Of a stretch of DNA of 64,000 bases, positions 27,015-43,944 are shown piece by piece. The notes under the pieces were generated by a model that was given only the letters and a program-made list of their open reading frames with translations, searched no databases and was not told the DNA's origin. Both the position numbers and the translations under genes were made by a program. The stretch lies in contig JAPQWV010000416.1 of the NCBI GenBank assembly GCA_027422505.1, positions 186,001-250,000 of the forward strand, given 5' to 3'. The DNA is from Craterostigma plantagineum. Its lineage: Eukaryota; Streptophyta; Magnoliopsida; Lamiales; Linderniaceae. The number at the start of each line of letters is the position of its first letter. Positions within the stretch are counted from its first letter, which is position 1.

Positions 27015-27621
27015 AGATTTCACAATCGAACTGAGCCCCTAAATTAAAATTATTAGATACTGCAAGTAAATATATAGAAATATTCACATTTTCACGTGTT
27101 ATTCATGAATTTGGAAAACATACACCACCGTTACATTAAGCGAATACAGGGAAAAAGTAGTTTTACATTTTCTTTCATGTAAGTCAAAAAGAAGATATTG
27201 GCAACAAGTCTATATGACATCAATTTTGTCGTCTATTTTTCTTTCTAAAGATATGTTCTTGCCTATTCCGTTTTAAAGAATCCATTGCAATAAATGCTTC
27301 TTACCAGATGGAGTCAATAGATGTTCTCATGTAGTGATGTTATTATGTGGAAAATTATTGAATTATTATAAATGAACATTCTAAGAGAGGAAGAGAGAGA
27401 AATAAATATTAAATAGACAAAAAACGAAAAGGCTACGCTACATCGCCTCGTCGTTTTGTTACCTTTCAATTCAATCTCAAACACAAAAAGCTCGCACAGA
27501 AAAAGCTTCTCTCTCATCCATTTCCGTCTACAATAAACCACACACACACGCACAGCTCTAACACCACACCTCGCCTAGATCCACAGTGCACCTCAATTGA
27601 TCGCCGGCGTTCGCTTCACCG
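27015..27621 (+). other. F-box gene promoter and 5' UTR region
   Basis: About 600 bases upstream of the F-box start codon. A GA-rich stretch near 27384-27400 and a CA run at 27540-27550 occur close to the likely leader. No other gene is supported. Confidence 0.4.
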
Positions 27622-28754
27622 ATGGAGTCGATCCGACTAGATCTGGGCCGTCCGACCGACGAGTTCGACCGCCTACCTGACTCGATCGTCCTCTTAATCT
27701 TCAACAGGGTAGGCGACGTGAAAGCGCTGGGACGCTGCTGCGTCGTATCGCGTCGATTCAACGCGCTCGTGCCCCAGGTGGACACGGTCGTGGTGCGCGT
27801 GGACTGCGTCATCTCCGACGACGACGCGTCTTCGGCGGCGTCGGCGTCCGGGTCCTACAAGTCTCGCCACCCTATCGCGTCGCTATTCAGGTTCGTGGTG
27901 TCTGGGCTCATCAAGCCCCTGCAATCGCTGACTCAGATCGTAAACCCTAATTATCGGAGAGTTCAGGAACTCGAAGACGGAGACGCTGTTGTGAGTAGTG
28001 TTACGCATCACTCTCCGACGCAGGTTTTGAAGAACTTCAACGAGATTAAGATGTTGAGAATTGAGCTGCCTGGCGGGGAATTAGGGTTGATGAGGGTATT
28101 CTGCTTAAATGGAAAGCTGGCTTTGGGTCTACCCTTGACAGTTGTGTCATTCTTGGTGCTTCCAGCGTTGTGCATAGTGCTCCTTCTGAAAATAACAACA
28201 GTAGTAATAACTGCTGTTGGAATATCGCTGATCATGATGACGATGGTAATAACGATAACGACAACAATGGCGGGGAACACGATAACGGAAGCATACCCGA
28301 GTCTTTCTACACAAATGGAGGGTTAAAGCTCCGTGTTGTGTGGACAATCAGCTCTTTGATCGCAGCCTCAGCTAGGCACTACTTGCTTCAGCCAATCATA
28401 TCCGAGCACAAGACGTTGGAGAACTTGGTGTTGACAGATGCAGATGGACAAGGCGTGCTGTCGATGAACAAAGCTCAACTGGAGGAATTAAGAGTGAAGC
28501 CTCTTTCAGCTTCATCTGCTTCGAAGAGAACGCTCGTGCCCGCATTAAATATGAGGCTTTGGTATGCAGCTAATCTAGCATTGCCGAATGGGATGGTGTT
28601 GAAGGGGGCAACTTTGGTGGCAATAAGACCGAGCGAGAGGAAGGAAGTCACCGAGGGAAATTGGGTTGCTTCAGCTTTCGAGGAACCATTTGGCGCAGCC
28701 GCGAGGATGCTGTTGAAGAGGAGGACTTATTGTCTCGAGATGAACTCATTTTGA
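27622..28754 (+). pseudogene. AUF-type F-box protein (At5g46170-like) with a single-base frameshift
   Basis: Intronless gene. The first frame, from ATG 27622, has an F-box DEFDRLPDSIVLLIFNRVGD with KALGRCCVVSRRFNALVPQ, then VVVRVDCVISDDD and VTHHSPTQVLKNFNEIKML, all close to AUF1/AUF2/At5g46170 F-box proteins. The frame stays on track to ELPGGELG (28084-28086) and then becomes an unrelated hydrophobic reading. The other forward frame from 28089 reads DEGILLKWKAGFGSTLDSC, then GGLKLRVVWTISSLIAASAR and finally KRRTYCLEMNSF, again as in the family. One lost base between 28086 and 28087 explains this; restoring it gives 377 aa. The product would be an SCF E3 ligase substrate adaptor, linked in Arabidopsis to auxin transport and hormone response. 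Either an assembly deletion or a fresh null allele. Confidence 0.88.
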
Positions 28755-31231
28755 GACGGATGATGAGGTGACAATTGATTTTCGCTTTAATTAATACACA
28801 TATTCTGTTCCTTTGATTGATTTTGGATAATGGTTGGATGTTAGATTTGCTTCGTTATGTGTGTGTATCTGTGTCTTACGTCTGCCATGTGCCTTCTCTT
28901 TGATTTTAGTTGTCGTAGATCAGTTATGTGCCTACTCTAACTTGTCGTTTTTCGAAGATTCGTGTCTTTAAGCAGTCGGTGATTTTATTAATGCTCTTTG
29001 TGGATTTGTTTGGTCACTGTTAGTTCGTTGCAATTCGCCTCACAGTTACAGATAATGTTCCGACATGCATAACGTGACTGTCGACGTGCATGAAAACTTC
29101 ATTGCTTGCGTATAAACTTAGAATCTGTCGGCCACAAACAAACTCTTTATCTTTATTCTGACCCCCGAGTGCTCTTTCCCACTCTTAATTTTAAGTACCA
29201 TGCTTCTCTTTTCTTAAGCTGAGCTTCTTTAAACAGTTTCCAGTGATTTTGCTCGGCGAGTAAATAAGTCGATAATATCGATTGGAGGTGCTCCGAAATT
29301 TTGTGAACCAATTTGGACGCCTGATACTTCATTCTGAAACTAAGAATCCTGTTTTTTTGCTATAGTTGCTTTTCTGAGATTAACTTCTTCTTACCTCTTT
29401 ACCTCGTATTTGATGTTCTTTCACTAAGCACTATGGCTGTTCCATTTCAGCGGAGGAGGTTTCTCTAGTTCCAAATCGGCAGAGTACACAATTTTGTTAA
29501 GGCGTTAGCCTATACTAAGAAGGATCACCCAGAGCTTGTCCTGCCTTATAGAACTCACTCTCCTTTCACCAGCTGATGATGTTAGTAAAATTGTGTATAA
29601 TATATTAGTATATACTTTGTAGGAGGTATGAGTATTGTGAATCTCTGCTGCTTCTTATTTATATGCTGTTGTGAAAGATTCGCCAGACTTCTGTGTATTA
29701 TTATTGCGGCATATTCTACACTTACTAATCCATGTCCTAGTAAATTTGCCATATCTCCTCTCATGGGGTACTTAATCGTTGTGTTAACATATGATGTGAG
29801 CCCATGAAGATTCTTTAAACGTTATACTTCTTTTCCTTATAATCTTGATGAAGCATGTTGCCCAATTAAATTTCCTTTATTGGGATAAGAAATTGCATTT
29901 GTGTGAAGAATAATAATCATGTGGGCTGTGTGATAGATATTCAGCACTGAGCTGTTAAATGTTAGTCTTTCACGCGACAAAAGCATAATGGATTGCATTA
30001 TTATAATTCGCTAGGGAACTTAGGTTGTCGTCGGTTACTTAGCATTCTAATTGCATCATCGTATTCTTCTTCATATCCATTCATTAACGACTGAATATAA
30101 AGAGAGAAATCACAACATTCGATTCAAACAATGGTATGGACAATTTAATTGCTTGCATCCATAGACGACACTCCCACACACTCCCACACAAAAATATCTC
30201 TCAATTGGTTTATTAACATACGAATACAATGTGATGCTTAATAAACTAAGGGTTTGTCTGATATTGCAGGAGCTCCCTATCTTCATCTACCTGCAATAAA
30301 GCAAAGGACGTAGTAGTGATGGAGATATCATTCACACAACTCCATGACCAAAAGATCTTTTATCAGGGATGAAATTGCAAAAAAGTCAAGTGTTTTCATA
30401 TGTAGTTGAAAATTAAGCAGTTACAGCCGAGTGTTAACTGTTAACCATGGAGGATGATGATGATGATGATAAGGTAGACTAATATTATTTATAGTATCAT
30501 GTCAGAACATCATTAAGTAAAAAGAATTGCAGGTAAATGAAATATTGTGAAGTTAATATTTTGAATCTTTGGGCAGTCGATGATCCCTGCCAAAAAAAAA
30601 AGGCATTCCCCCTAATGCACAGAGATCAGAATCTGCTGTGTGTTATTGCAGTCGTTGTAGTCTTTTAAGACAGCCCCCCATTCAAGATCGAGACACAAAC
30701 CCTAAATGTCTAAGCTAGCTGTAAAAATAAAGAAACAAGAAAAAACACTAATTAATTAGTACTCTTTATCCTCACATTTGTGCACATCTTTCACCAAGCA
30801 CACAGTTAAAGATGGACACCTGTCTTCGCCATGGGCATGTTAGGAAGAAGGGAACCAAGCACAGAGACTAATCAATATTCACCAAGTTTTCTATTCACAC
30901 ACCATCAGTAAACAATAATTTAAATATATTATATCATGTGTCTGTGGTTCACAAATTGATGGTTTTGATGCCTTTTTCTGAAACCAAGAACATCAGCAAC
31001 TGTTCTTCATTGTACTAAGAAACGTCAAATCAAGAAAACTCAAATGGATAACACTGAAAGACAAACCCTCCAAAACCCAAAGATCAGTAAGAGAAAAGCT
31101 AAGCACTATACTGCATGACCAATGGCGATCACATTAATAATCAAAAAGCAATTTTGACGATAAAATCAAATCAGTAAATTACCTAGAGACGGAGATGGGG
31201 TGTGGCTCCATAGCACAGAAATGCTTGGATC
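28755..31231. other. Long intergenic region, F-box and TCP 3' sides
   Basis: This spacer of about 2.5 kb lies between the converging F-box (+) and TCP (-) genes. It holds their 3' UTRs and AT-rich sequence. A (GAT)6 run is at 30453-30470 and a short repeat of CACACTCC near 30171-30188. I could not support any further coding or RNA gene. Confidence 0.45.
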
Positions 31232-32503
31232 TCAGTTCTTTCCTTTGACTTTGTGATTGTCATCGCCAACATGAGCATTATTATTACCGTAACACAGCTG
31301 CAACCGAGCGTCATCATCAAAACCAGACAAATGAAACTGATTGGGGTTATTACTGTTCTCCGCCGCCATTGACGAACTGCTGAAAAAGAACCCATCTTGA
31401 GGATGAAACCTCTGTGGTTGAGACAAAAAGGATTCGGACATGGAAAAAGAATTGGACTGAAGGGTCCCCCTATTAAAGCCAGCGAGGCCCATAGAAGACG
31501 TATTGGCACCCGAAGAAGACGAGGAAGAAGATATAGCGAAGTTTATCAGGTTGTTTTCATTTGGGACTAGCAGATCGGGCGCGAATGCTGAAGGCAGATG
31601 ATGATGTTGTATCTCCATTGAATTTTCATGACCGCCTAATAATCCATTTGAGCTCGTGAACTTCATATTATTACACTCACGGTTTTGATCCATTAACCCA
31701 TGAGTGAAATAATGATTCCACTGCCTACTTTGGCTGTGATTGTCCGCGACAACACTGCTCATCCCACCACTTAGCAGTTCAGTAAAAGAAGTGGTTCTTG
31801 ACACATGATAATTAGGGTTGTTCATCTGCAAATACTCGCTATTGCCATTGCAATCTTTCTTCTCCACCTTTGAGTCTGCGAGCAGATTCCTTCTTCCTTT
31901 AGCTCGCTCGCGCGCTCTTACCCTACTCTCAGATCTAGACAGGGAAAGCCCAGAAACCTTAAAACTATTCGCAGCAGCACTGTTATTGGCATCCCCATCC
32001 ACGTCAGCTTTATCACTTCTGCTCGAGCTTCTGTCATCGCCGATGATCTGATTCTGCATAGGCGTGTCTGGGAAAAAAGGGCTCTTTATGGGAGGCAGCC
32101 CATCGATTGAACTCGAGGCAGCTTTCAGAAGCCATTCGAAGGCCTTGCTTGGTTGGTCGTAACCTAAGCGATCTTGAAGATCGTAGAACTGAATCGCCGT
32201 TGTCACCGATAATCTCACTCGGCGGTCCCTCAGCCCTTTCGAGGTCAAGACTTTGCTGTGTCGATCTTTCCCGCCGGAGGCGCGTGAAACCCTAATTATG
32301 CGCGACGATGGCCAGTTGTTGTAGAGGTTGTAGAAGTTTTCTGTGTTGAGATTCAGGGATTTTCTGGGCTCTCCTTCTTCTTCCTCGTCTTGCTGGCCGT
32401 ACGTGCCTTCGTTCATCGTCGCTCTCTTTTGGAAAGGGGAGATTTTTAGGGCTCTTACTGTTGAGTGGAAGAGAGAAGAAGACGAGCAATTATTATTACA
32501 CAA
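31232..32503 (-). CDS. CIN-type TCP transcription factor (TCP2/TCP24-like), miR319-regulated
   Basis: Single-exon ORF of 423 aa from the Met at 32503; a second in-frame Met ([16 protein letters not shown]) at 32417 may be the true start. The TCP domain includes [40 protein letters not shown] and [12 protein letters not shown]. An R domain, [14 protein letters not shown], follows near residue 200, which among CIN TCPs points to the TCP2/TCP24 branch. The C-terminal region contains RGTLQSNS, encoded by the miR319 target site. CIN TCPs are nuclear factors that restrain leaf-margin growth and promote differentiation. The coding region is rich in Ser and Asn runs. The gene is divergent from ERO1, 1.1 kb away. 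Confidence 0.94.
   Translation of the reverse strand: MCNNNCSSSSLFHSTVRALKISPFQKRATMNEGTYGQQDEEEEGEPRKSLNLNTENFYNLYNNWPSSRIIRVSRASGGKDRHSKVLTSKGLRDRRVRLSVTTAIQFYDLQDRLGYDQPSKAFEWLLKAASSSIDGLPPIKSPFFPDTPMQNQIIGDDRSSSRSDKADVDGDANNSAAANSFKVSGLSLSRSESRVRARERAKGRRNLLADSKVEKKDCNGNSEYLQMNNPNYHVSRTTSFTELLSGGMSSVVADNHSQSRQWNHYFTHGLMDQNRECNNMKFTSSNGLLGGHENSMEIQHHHLPSAFAPDLLVPNENNLINFAISSSSSSSGANTSSMGLAGFNRGTLQSNSFSMSESFLSQPQRFHPQDGFFFSSSSMAAENSNNPNQFHLSGFDDDARLQLCYGNNNAHVGDDNHKVKGKN
31452..31472 (-). promoter_or_regulatory. miR319/JAW target site in the TCP coding region
   Basis: The plus strand reads TTGGACTGAAGGGTCCCCCT here, so the TCP mRNA has the sequence known from TCP2/3/4/10/24 as the miR319 target. 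The first 13 bases match miR319 perfectly, with differences only towards its 3' end. It encodes RGTLQSN, as in other targets. Confidence 0.9.
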
Positions 32504-33608
32504 GGGAAAAGATTACTACTACTACTACACTACATTGGATGTGGGGAAGCACTGGCGTACTTTAATTTTGCATTGATGACGATTGCACAGACTTTTGCTT
32601 TTGTAGATTCAGATAAAAGACACAGTGCCACACACCAGAGATTAAAAAAAAAAAAAGAGAGAGAGAGAAAATAACTGTTCACTGCGTTGTTTTTGTTTTT
32701 GTTCTTTTTCTTTTTGGTCTGTGTCTCCCTCTAGTGGATCGATCAGAAGATTATGAAGAAGCTGATGATGATTGCTGTTCTTGAAGCTTTTTGCGCAGTG
32801 TACAGAAAATTTCAAAAAGCAAACACAAGCAAAGGCTGTGTGTACTCGCCCAGAAAAGCTTTCATGCTCGTCTCTGCCATATGTTTACTTAGAGTAACAG
32901 TCAAAAAATCCTTACAACGATTAGCGGGTTAATCTAATTTTATTACACAAACATAGATGTTGCAGCAGAGGAAAGGGACGTATCGATGGGAGTCGTAATC
33001 AAAGCTAAGCTAACACTGACGCTGGCAGTGCAAGAAATGAAAAAGAAACAAACAAAAAACGTTCAGATTTATTTCAAAAATTCGTTCTTTTTTTTTTTCG
33101 GAGTGCGAAAAAAGAAAAGGGTCGTCGAAGAGTGAAACGATGCGTGGGAAGAAGATTCAACTCAAACGAGCTCAGTTGACTTTGTCGATGAGCTTTTACT
33201 GTACGTGTCGTAGTTTCCTCCAATGGTGTTATTTTTTCTGACTTTGCTTTACAAGCTTGTACTCTCTTACAAGCTTTACCTGATTGTACCTTTTGGGAAG
33301 TCCATTTGAGATCGTAGGCCTTATCTTATGTAAGGAGAAGTCCATCACCACAAAGGCCCAACCATGGAAATGATAAAGATCAATTCTTTGTCAGGTCCAT
33401 GAAGTGAAGAAGTCGGCGAAATTTCTAGACTTCGATTTGAAGTTTTGAACCGGGAATCGGAAAATACCATCAACGAACCGCCAACAGCATTTTTTTTTGT
33501 GCATCGATTTGTTCCCCGGGATTTTTATTTATATTGTCGATGATTTCTGCACTTCTGAATCATCTGTAAACTTTTGTTAAAAGTTCGTCGTCGTTCCGGC
33601 TAGTTTTA
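32504..33608. promoter_or_regulatory. Divergent upstream region of TCP and ERO1
   Basis: This 1.1-kb spacer holds the leaders and promoters of the TCP (-) and ERO1 (+) genes. It includes a (GA)n stretch near 32656-32668 and several A or T runs. I see no other gene. Confidence 0.45.
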
Positions 33609-36210
33609 ATGGTGAAATCGGAGAAGGAGAAGGGAAGGATCGTTGGTAGCCAATGGTTTTGGGCTCTTGTATTCGCCTTGATCGTTCTCGTTCTAGCTGG
33701 GGTATTTGTTCCCAGAGATTCTACGACGTCGTCCATCATTGATCGAGTTAAAAGCTGTTACTGCTCTAAGGTGGTGTATCATCCTTCTCGAATTTTTTGG
33801 TAGTGCTTAGTTCCACGATTTAGCTGTTCATTCACCTTTAATTTGTGGATTACCTGCTCAGACGAGGATTGATTGATTTTTTTTTTTTGGGTTTAATGAT
33901 TTAGTTACTTTTCTGTTAAGAATTTAGCTTAACATTTGACAAATTTCCTACCTTCAAGCTTCCTAGGTTTTTCTTCAGTCTTCTAGCTGTGCAAATCGGG
34001 GCTATGCATGTTGATTATTGTGGTTAAATTCCTTGACTTGTTATGTGGACTGTACATATCTTTCACGAAAATGCCTTCCTTTTTTCCTCTTTATATGTTT
34101 GCATTTAGGTATTTGAGTCACAGTTTTTCGACTTTGGTTTGCTATTTGTAACCTTGTGGTGCATAAATATCTTCAGGATGGGCTTAAATATCATGGGATG
34201 GTGGAGGATTGTTGTTGTGATTATGAGACCGTGGATAGCATCAATGAGGAAGTGTTGCATCCATTGCTCCAACAGCTGGTGAAATATCCATTTTTTCGGT
34301 ACTTCAAGGTGAGAACATCAGCACATCCATTTTTTCGGTCAGTTTCTGTTCTCATTGATTTGCAGTTGTTACAAGTTCAAGATCTTTGACTATTCTATTT
34401 CTTCATCAGATGTATCCCTAGAATGTCCATGTTCAGCTATTTCTTTGCTCTGAGTTTAGCATAGTTGTTATAATAATAGGTCAAGTTGTGGTGCGATTGC
34501 CCTTTTTGGCCCGATGATGGTATGTGCCGTTTGAGGGATTGCAGCGTCTGTGAATGCCCGGAGAACGAATTCCCTACAAATTTCAGGAAGCCTAATGGGA
34601 ATGTCCTCCCATCGGATGATCTCGTTTGTCAAGAGGGAAAGCCTGAAGCTGCGGTGGATCGTACTATAGACGATCAAGCTTTCAAAGGCTGGGTCGAACT
34701 TGACAATCCATGGACCAACGATGACGAGACAGACAACGGTGCATATCTATTTCAAATGACTCCAAGTTTCTGATTATCCTCTGTTTGATCCCTGTCTTCA
34801 TAGTTGCATTTCTTATCTACTCTAAAAATCTGTGTCAAGAACTCGACGAAATACGTTGCTTGCAGATGAAATGACATACGTAAATCTGCAACTGAATCCC
34901 GAGCGGTACACTGGTTACACTGGTCCATCTGCGAGAAGAATATGGGATGCTGTTTATTTGGAGAACTGCAACAAATGTCGGTCGATTTTTCTTCCATTAC
35001 CATGTCAATTGAAATTCTCTTGTTCCTTCTAATCTTGTTACATATTTATGTAGATTATTTTTCATCATTTGCTTGCATGATAGATCAACCTGAGGAGTGC
35101 CAAGAGAAGAGAATACTGTACAAGCTGATATCTGGTCTACACTCTTCCATTTCAATTCACATTGCTGCTGACTACCTTCTCGATGAGAAAACAAACAAGG
35201 TAAAATCGAACTTTGGCTTCATTGAGAGTACTCTTTAAGCCTCACGGAATCGCTGATAATAAGTTCGCAGTTGATTTGTCAAAACCAACCTTAATTTGTT
35301 TCTATCACCAGTGGGGTCAAAATCTGTCGCTAATGTATGACCGAGTATTGAAATTTCCAGACCGCGTCCGAAACTTATACTTCACTTTCCTCTTCGTCCT
35401 TCGCTCTGTGACAAAGGTAAAGCTTTCACAAAATTTCGCACTTGGGCTGGCTTAGTATTGCTTCTGCTGCTCTAAATAGCCATCAACTGTTCTATACCGT
35501 AGGCTGCAGATTACTTGGAGCAGGCCGATTACGATACGGGCAATCCCATAGAAGACCTTAACACAAAAATTCTGATGAAAAAGTTGCTTCACGACCCCAA
35601 ACTGCGCGCTGCATGTCCAAAACCCTTCGACGAGGCGAAATTGTGGAAAGGCCAAAATGGGCCAGAATTGATGAAGCTGTTGCAGATGCAGTTCAGAAAC
35701 ATAAGGTTGGTTGTCCATTTGTTCTTCTACAGAAAAGTTTCTTGAAAACACAAACATTGTGAACGAAATTAAGTGGCTGCCTTGTTTACTACAACGTGCC
35801 ATGAAAAACTGCAGCGCGGTAATGGATTGCGTGGGATGCGAAAAGTGTCGCCTTTGGGGGAAGCTTCAGATTCTGGGCCTCGGGACGGCCTTGAAAACAC
35901 TGTTCTCTGTGAACGGCGAGGAACCATACAGTAGCCAACGAGTAAGTTACGAAGCAGAATTACTCATTTTTGTAGTCTTATATAAGCAATGCAATCTTCT
36001 CTCATGATCTTGATACATATATCTCAATGGATTGTCAATGTTTTTCAGTTGGAACTGCAAAGGAATGAAGTGATTGCTTTAACAAATCTGCTCAGTCGGC
36101 TTTCGGAATCTGTTAAATTAGTCCACGAAATGGAGTCATCAGCTGCGAAACTCTACGGAAAAGTTGTCGTTGGAGGGCCAAGCGATCAAACCAGCTTTAA
36201 TACTTTGTAA
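33609..36210 (+). CDS. ERO1: Endoplasmic reticulum oxidoreductin-1 (ERO1)
   Basis: Nine exons, 33609-33770, 34177-34308, 34480-34738, 34866-34976, 35084-35199, 35312-35416, 35503-35705, 35815-35941 and 36049-36210, give 458 aa. An N-terminal signal anchor ([19 protein letters not shown]) is followed by the luminal ERO1 fold. It has the regulatory Cys cluster EDCCCDY, the shuttle segment [13 protein letters not shown], the FAD-binding stretch [18 protein letters not shown], and the active-site CXXCXXC in [18 protein letters not shown]1 uses FAD and oxygen to reoxidise protein disulfide isomerase and so drives disulfide formation in the ER. It ends normally with TAA at 36208-36210. A 15-base motif near the end of exon 2 recurs in the next intron. 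Confidence 0.96.
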
Positions 36211-36482
36211 GCTGAACCTTAACCTTTTAGTTTGTTCGTTTTTTTAAGCAGAGTTCCGTGAAGTTTTTGTAGGTAAGAGAGGAAGTTGAAGGCTGTGTTG
36301 TATGTGTATTTTTAAGTTATAATATGAGCTTAACTTGCGTATTTCAATTTATTTAGCTAATTAATATACTGCACGTATTCTAACAAATTCTCTGTTTTCA
36401 CTTAACACGTTACATTTGATACTTCCATCGTGCTCGACTCATTTGAATTGTAGCCAAGACTAGTCAATAAATAATAATAATA

Positions 36483-36527
<45 letters not shown>

Positions 36528-37136
36528 CATCGTCATCATCATGTAGATGGATGGCTATGTGTTGATTTAGGCAGAAAAACATCCCTAAATTTGGTTGAAG
36601 AGAATTGGGGTGTTTTTGTAATTACAAATCTATAGGGAGTACATGTGTAATAACCTCGAATATGCTAACTCGAACTTCGAAGAAGGTTCCTATCCTAGTC
36701 CTTCCCAGATAAACACTGCGAGTGGTTGCCCAATCACGCTCGGCCTAAAATTGACGACCATATTTGCCAGACTAAACATTAATTTATACTAGTCTTACAT
36801 CTTTGGTAGGTTTCGTTATTTAGCAAGAAAACTATCACAAATAATTAATATAATATTCTAAAAATACGTCAAAACATACACTTTTTTTAGCTTTTAATTT
36901 TAATATATTATTAAAATATTCACTTAAGCCAATTCTCGACTGTCCAAATACATTTCAGGAGAGAGGGAGTACTACACTACACATACTACAACCAACCAAA
37001 CATAATATTATATTCATAGTGCATTCAATAATTGTACGCTTTATTTATATTCAAAACAACCGCTTGGGTTCTATTTATAAGATCTGCCAACGCATACTAA
37101 ACGATTTCCCCAGTCAAATCTCCCAACTATGCAAAG
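36211..37136. other. Intergenic region between ERO1 and the WAK-like kinase
   Basis: This 926-base, AT-rich spacer holds the ERO1 3' UTR, a long AAT microsatellite and the WAK-like promoter. Near 36945-36972 a stretch resembling the right end of a Stowaway element (GAGAGAGGGAGTAC) occurs without a clear left partner. Confidence 0.45.
36467..36528 (+). repeat. (AAT)n microsatellite
   Basis: About 20 AAT units with one interruption near 36481, running directly into a short CAT/ATC repeat (36528-36542). It is likely length-polymorphic. Confidence 0.95.
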
Positions 37137-39522
37137 ATGTCATTACCTTTCTACTTCTTCCTCGCCGCCTCCATCATCATCTTCCAGAGCTCAATACTTT
37201 TGCCTCAATGTCCGAAAACGTCGGCAGCAACATCGTCTTCTTCATCCACGGTGATCGCAAAGCCAGGCTGCAAAAGCCGATGTGGGCCCACGCCGATTCC
37301 TTACCCCTTCGGCATAGGCGAAGGGTGCTACCTCGACGAAACATTCCGAGTCCTCTGCAACGAATCGAAAGGCTCGGCGACCCTCGCCGAGTCAAACTGG
37401 CAAGTCGACCAGATCTCCGTCGCCACCCACAACCTCCGACACAGGAACTTCGCCGCACTAACCCTATCCTTCGACCAGTCGGGTCGGAGCTCCTCCTCCA
37501 ACGGGTCCGACGTGTACCTCAGGTACATCAACACGCGCTACAGCACGTCCCACGCGCACAACGTCTTCTTCGTCGTAGGATGCGACCTGTACGCCTACAT
37601 CATCGACGAGGACACGAGGGAGTTCGTCGGCGGCTGCGCCTCCCTCTGCAGCGCCGACGTGGTCACCGCTCAGTCGTCGACCTGCTCGGGGATGCACTGC
37701 TGTCAGATAACCTTCGACAGGGACGTCAAGAACGTAACCCTAAGGGTGGAGACGATGAACACTCTGGCGAAGTCTTGGGCTGGGCAGTGTGGGTTCTTTG
37801 GGTTCGTTGACAAGTCTTACACCCTCAATAAGACGGATTTTTCGAAGTGTAATGGGTCGTACTTCGTCCCCATGACCCACGATTGGGCAGTGGGGAATAC
37901 GACCTGCGATGTAGCGAAAGGAAGAAACGATTATGCTTGTGGAGACAACTCTTACTGTGTTGATTATACTCAGGGGGAAGGTTACAGATGCGTCTGTAAT
38001 AATGGCTACCAAGGCAACCCTTATCTACACAACGGATGCCAAGGTACTTTCCTTCGTTCGTCACCGCAGATAAACTAGTCGAAGAATCGACTTAAAGATG
38101 CTCTGTTTTCGATCTGTCGCAGACGTAGACGAGTGTTTAGATCCTCGAGACAACAACTGTCGGGACCAAAACCTCTGCTCTAACACGCCCGGCGGTTACT
38201 ACTGCTTGCCCGATCGAAGGCGCGTGATCAAGCTCTTCATTCCCTTGGGTAAGAATCGAACGATCGTCACTTTTCGTTTCGTAATCCCTCCCCATTTCTT
38301 TTAACCGCTCTTCCGATCAACACGTGCTTTTTTCGACGACTCAGGCGTTGGGCTGGCGCTCGGGCTTCTGATCCTAGCGATCGGCGGTTTCTTGGCCTAT
38401 CGCAAGGTGAAATCGATCAGAGAAGAAAGGGAGAAGCAAAAGTTCTTCAAGAAAAACGGCGGCTTGCTCTTACAGCAGCAGATGTTCTCGGAAGCCAGCG
38501 GGCGACTAATCAACGAGCTGATCCTCTTCAGCGTCGAAGAGCTAAAGAAGGCCACCGACAACTTCAGCGAGGGCAGAATCCTCGGCAAGGGCGGGTTCGG
38601 CACCGTATACAAAGGGATGCTGTCGAACGGTCGAATCGTTGCGGTCAAGAAAGCAAATCTGATCGACGACAAGCAAGTTTCGCAGTTCGTAAACGAAGTC
38701 TTCGTCCTCTCACAGATAAACCACAGGCACATAGTGAAGCTCTTAGGCTGCTGCTTGGAGAGCCAAGTCCCTTTGCTCGCCTACGAATTCGTATCGAACG
38801 GCGCACTTTCAGACCATCTCCACTACGCTTCGCCGGCGCTTTCTTGGGACAATCGCCTGAGGATAGCCTCGGAAGTCGCCGGGGCGTTGGCTTATATGCA
38901 TTCCTACGCTTCCACGGCCATCATTCATAGGGACGTGAAGTCGAGCAACGTACTGCTCGACGAGAATTACCGAGCCGTGGTTTCCGACTTTGGGCTCTCG
39001 AAATCCGTGTCGATCGATCGAACCCACTTGACCACGGTGGTTCGCGGGACGTTTGGGTATATGGACCCCGAGTACTTCAGGTCGGGGCAGTTGAATGATA
39101 AGAGTGATGTGTATGCGTTTGGGGTGGTTCTTGCTGAGATTCTTACGGGGGAGAGGGCGGTTTCCGGCGGAGGCGCCGGCGAGGAGGGGCTTGCGGTTAG
39201 GTTTTTGGGGAGTTCGTCGGAGGAGTATCTGTTTGAGAGCTTGGGTGGAGTGGTTGAAGGGGAGGGGCGGAGGATGGAGGTTAGGGCGGTGGCTGAGCTG
39301 GCGAGGAGGTGTCTGAAGACGAGTGGGAGGAAGCGGCCGGCGATGAAGGATGTGGCGGCGGAGCTTGAACGGATAAGGAAGATGGACGGTGGGTCGCCGT
39401 CGGGGAAAGGGCGGGAGGTGAGTCGGGGCGATGAGTATCGGTCGGTGAGTGAGAGGAGCTTTAGTACTTATAGGACTGATTCCATGGCTGAGGATGATTA
39501 CAGGTTGTTTATCACCAAGTAA
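37137..39522 (+). CDS. Wall-associated receptor kinase-like protein (WAK/WAKL)
   Basis: Three exons, 37137-38043, 38123-38248 and 38345-39522, give 736 aa. A signal peptide (about 1-30) leads into a GUB_WAK galacturonan-binding domain starting CKSRCGPTPIPYPFGIGEGC. An EGF-like repeat (ACGDNSYC to YRCVCNNGYQGNP) and a second calcium-type EGF beginning DVDECLDP follow. A transmembrane segment VGLALGLLILAIGGFLAY is next, then a kinase with ILGKGGFGTVYKG, Lys in VAVKKANL, HRDVKSSN, DFGLSK and GYMDPEYF. The intron positions are those of WAK genes. WAKs bind pectin and oligogalacturonides at the wall and signal in growth and defence; the ligand of this copy is unknown. The coding sequence is notably GC-richer than the flanks, above all in exon 1 and the kinase C-lobe. 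Confidence 0.94.
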
Positions 39523-39810
39523 AAGATTGAATTTTTTTATTTTTTATTGCAGTTATGAATTTTTTTACGGCGTAAAATATTCAGACATGGGTTATAGAAC
39601 CATTTTTTTAAAGGTTTCCGTCGCTGATTCCCGGCAAATAATTTACGGACCGAAGTAACGAACGGTTTTGCAGCGACAAGCAACAAGTCATTTAAGAGAA
39701 ATTGTATTAGTATGTATCTGACGAATAACAATTTACATAAATAAATAATCATAGGCAGGCATCTTTAATCAAGGTGCAAATATCTAAGATCGTCTTCCAA
39801 TGACTCGATA

Positions 39811-43944
<4,134 letters not shown>

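Noticed and set aside
36945..36975. Stowaway-like right end (GAGAGAGGGAGTAC)
   Set aside because: No matching left end or TA duplication could be identified, so a mobile-element call is not justified.
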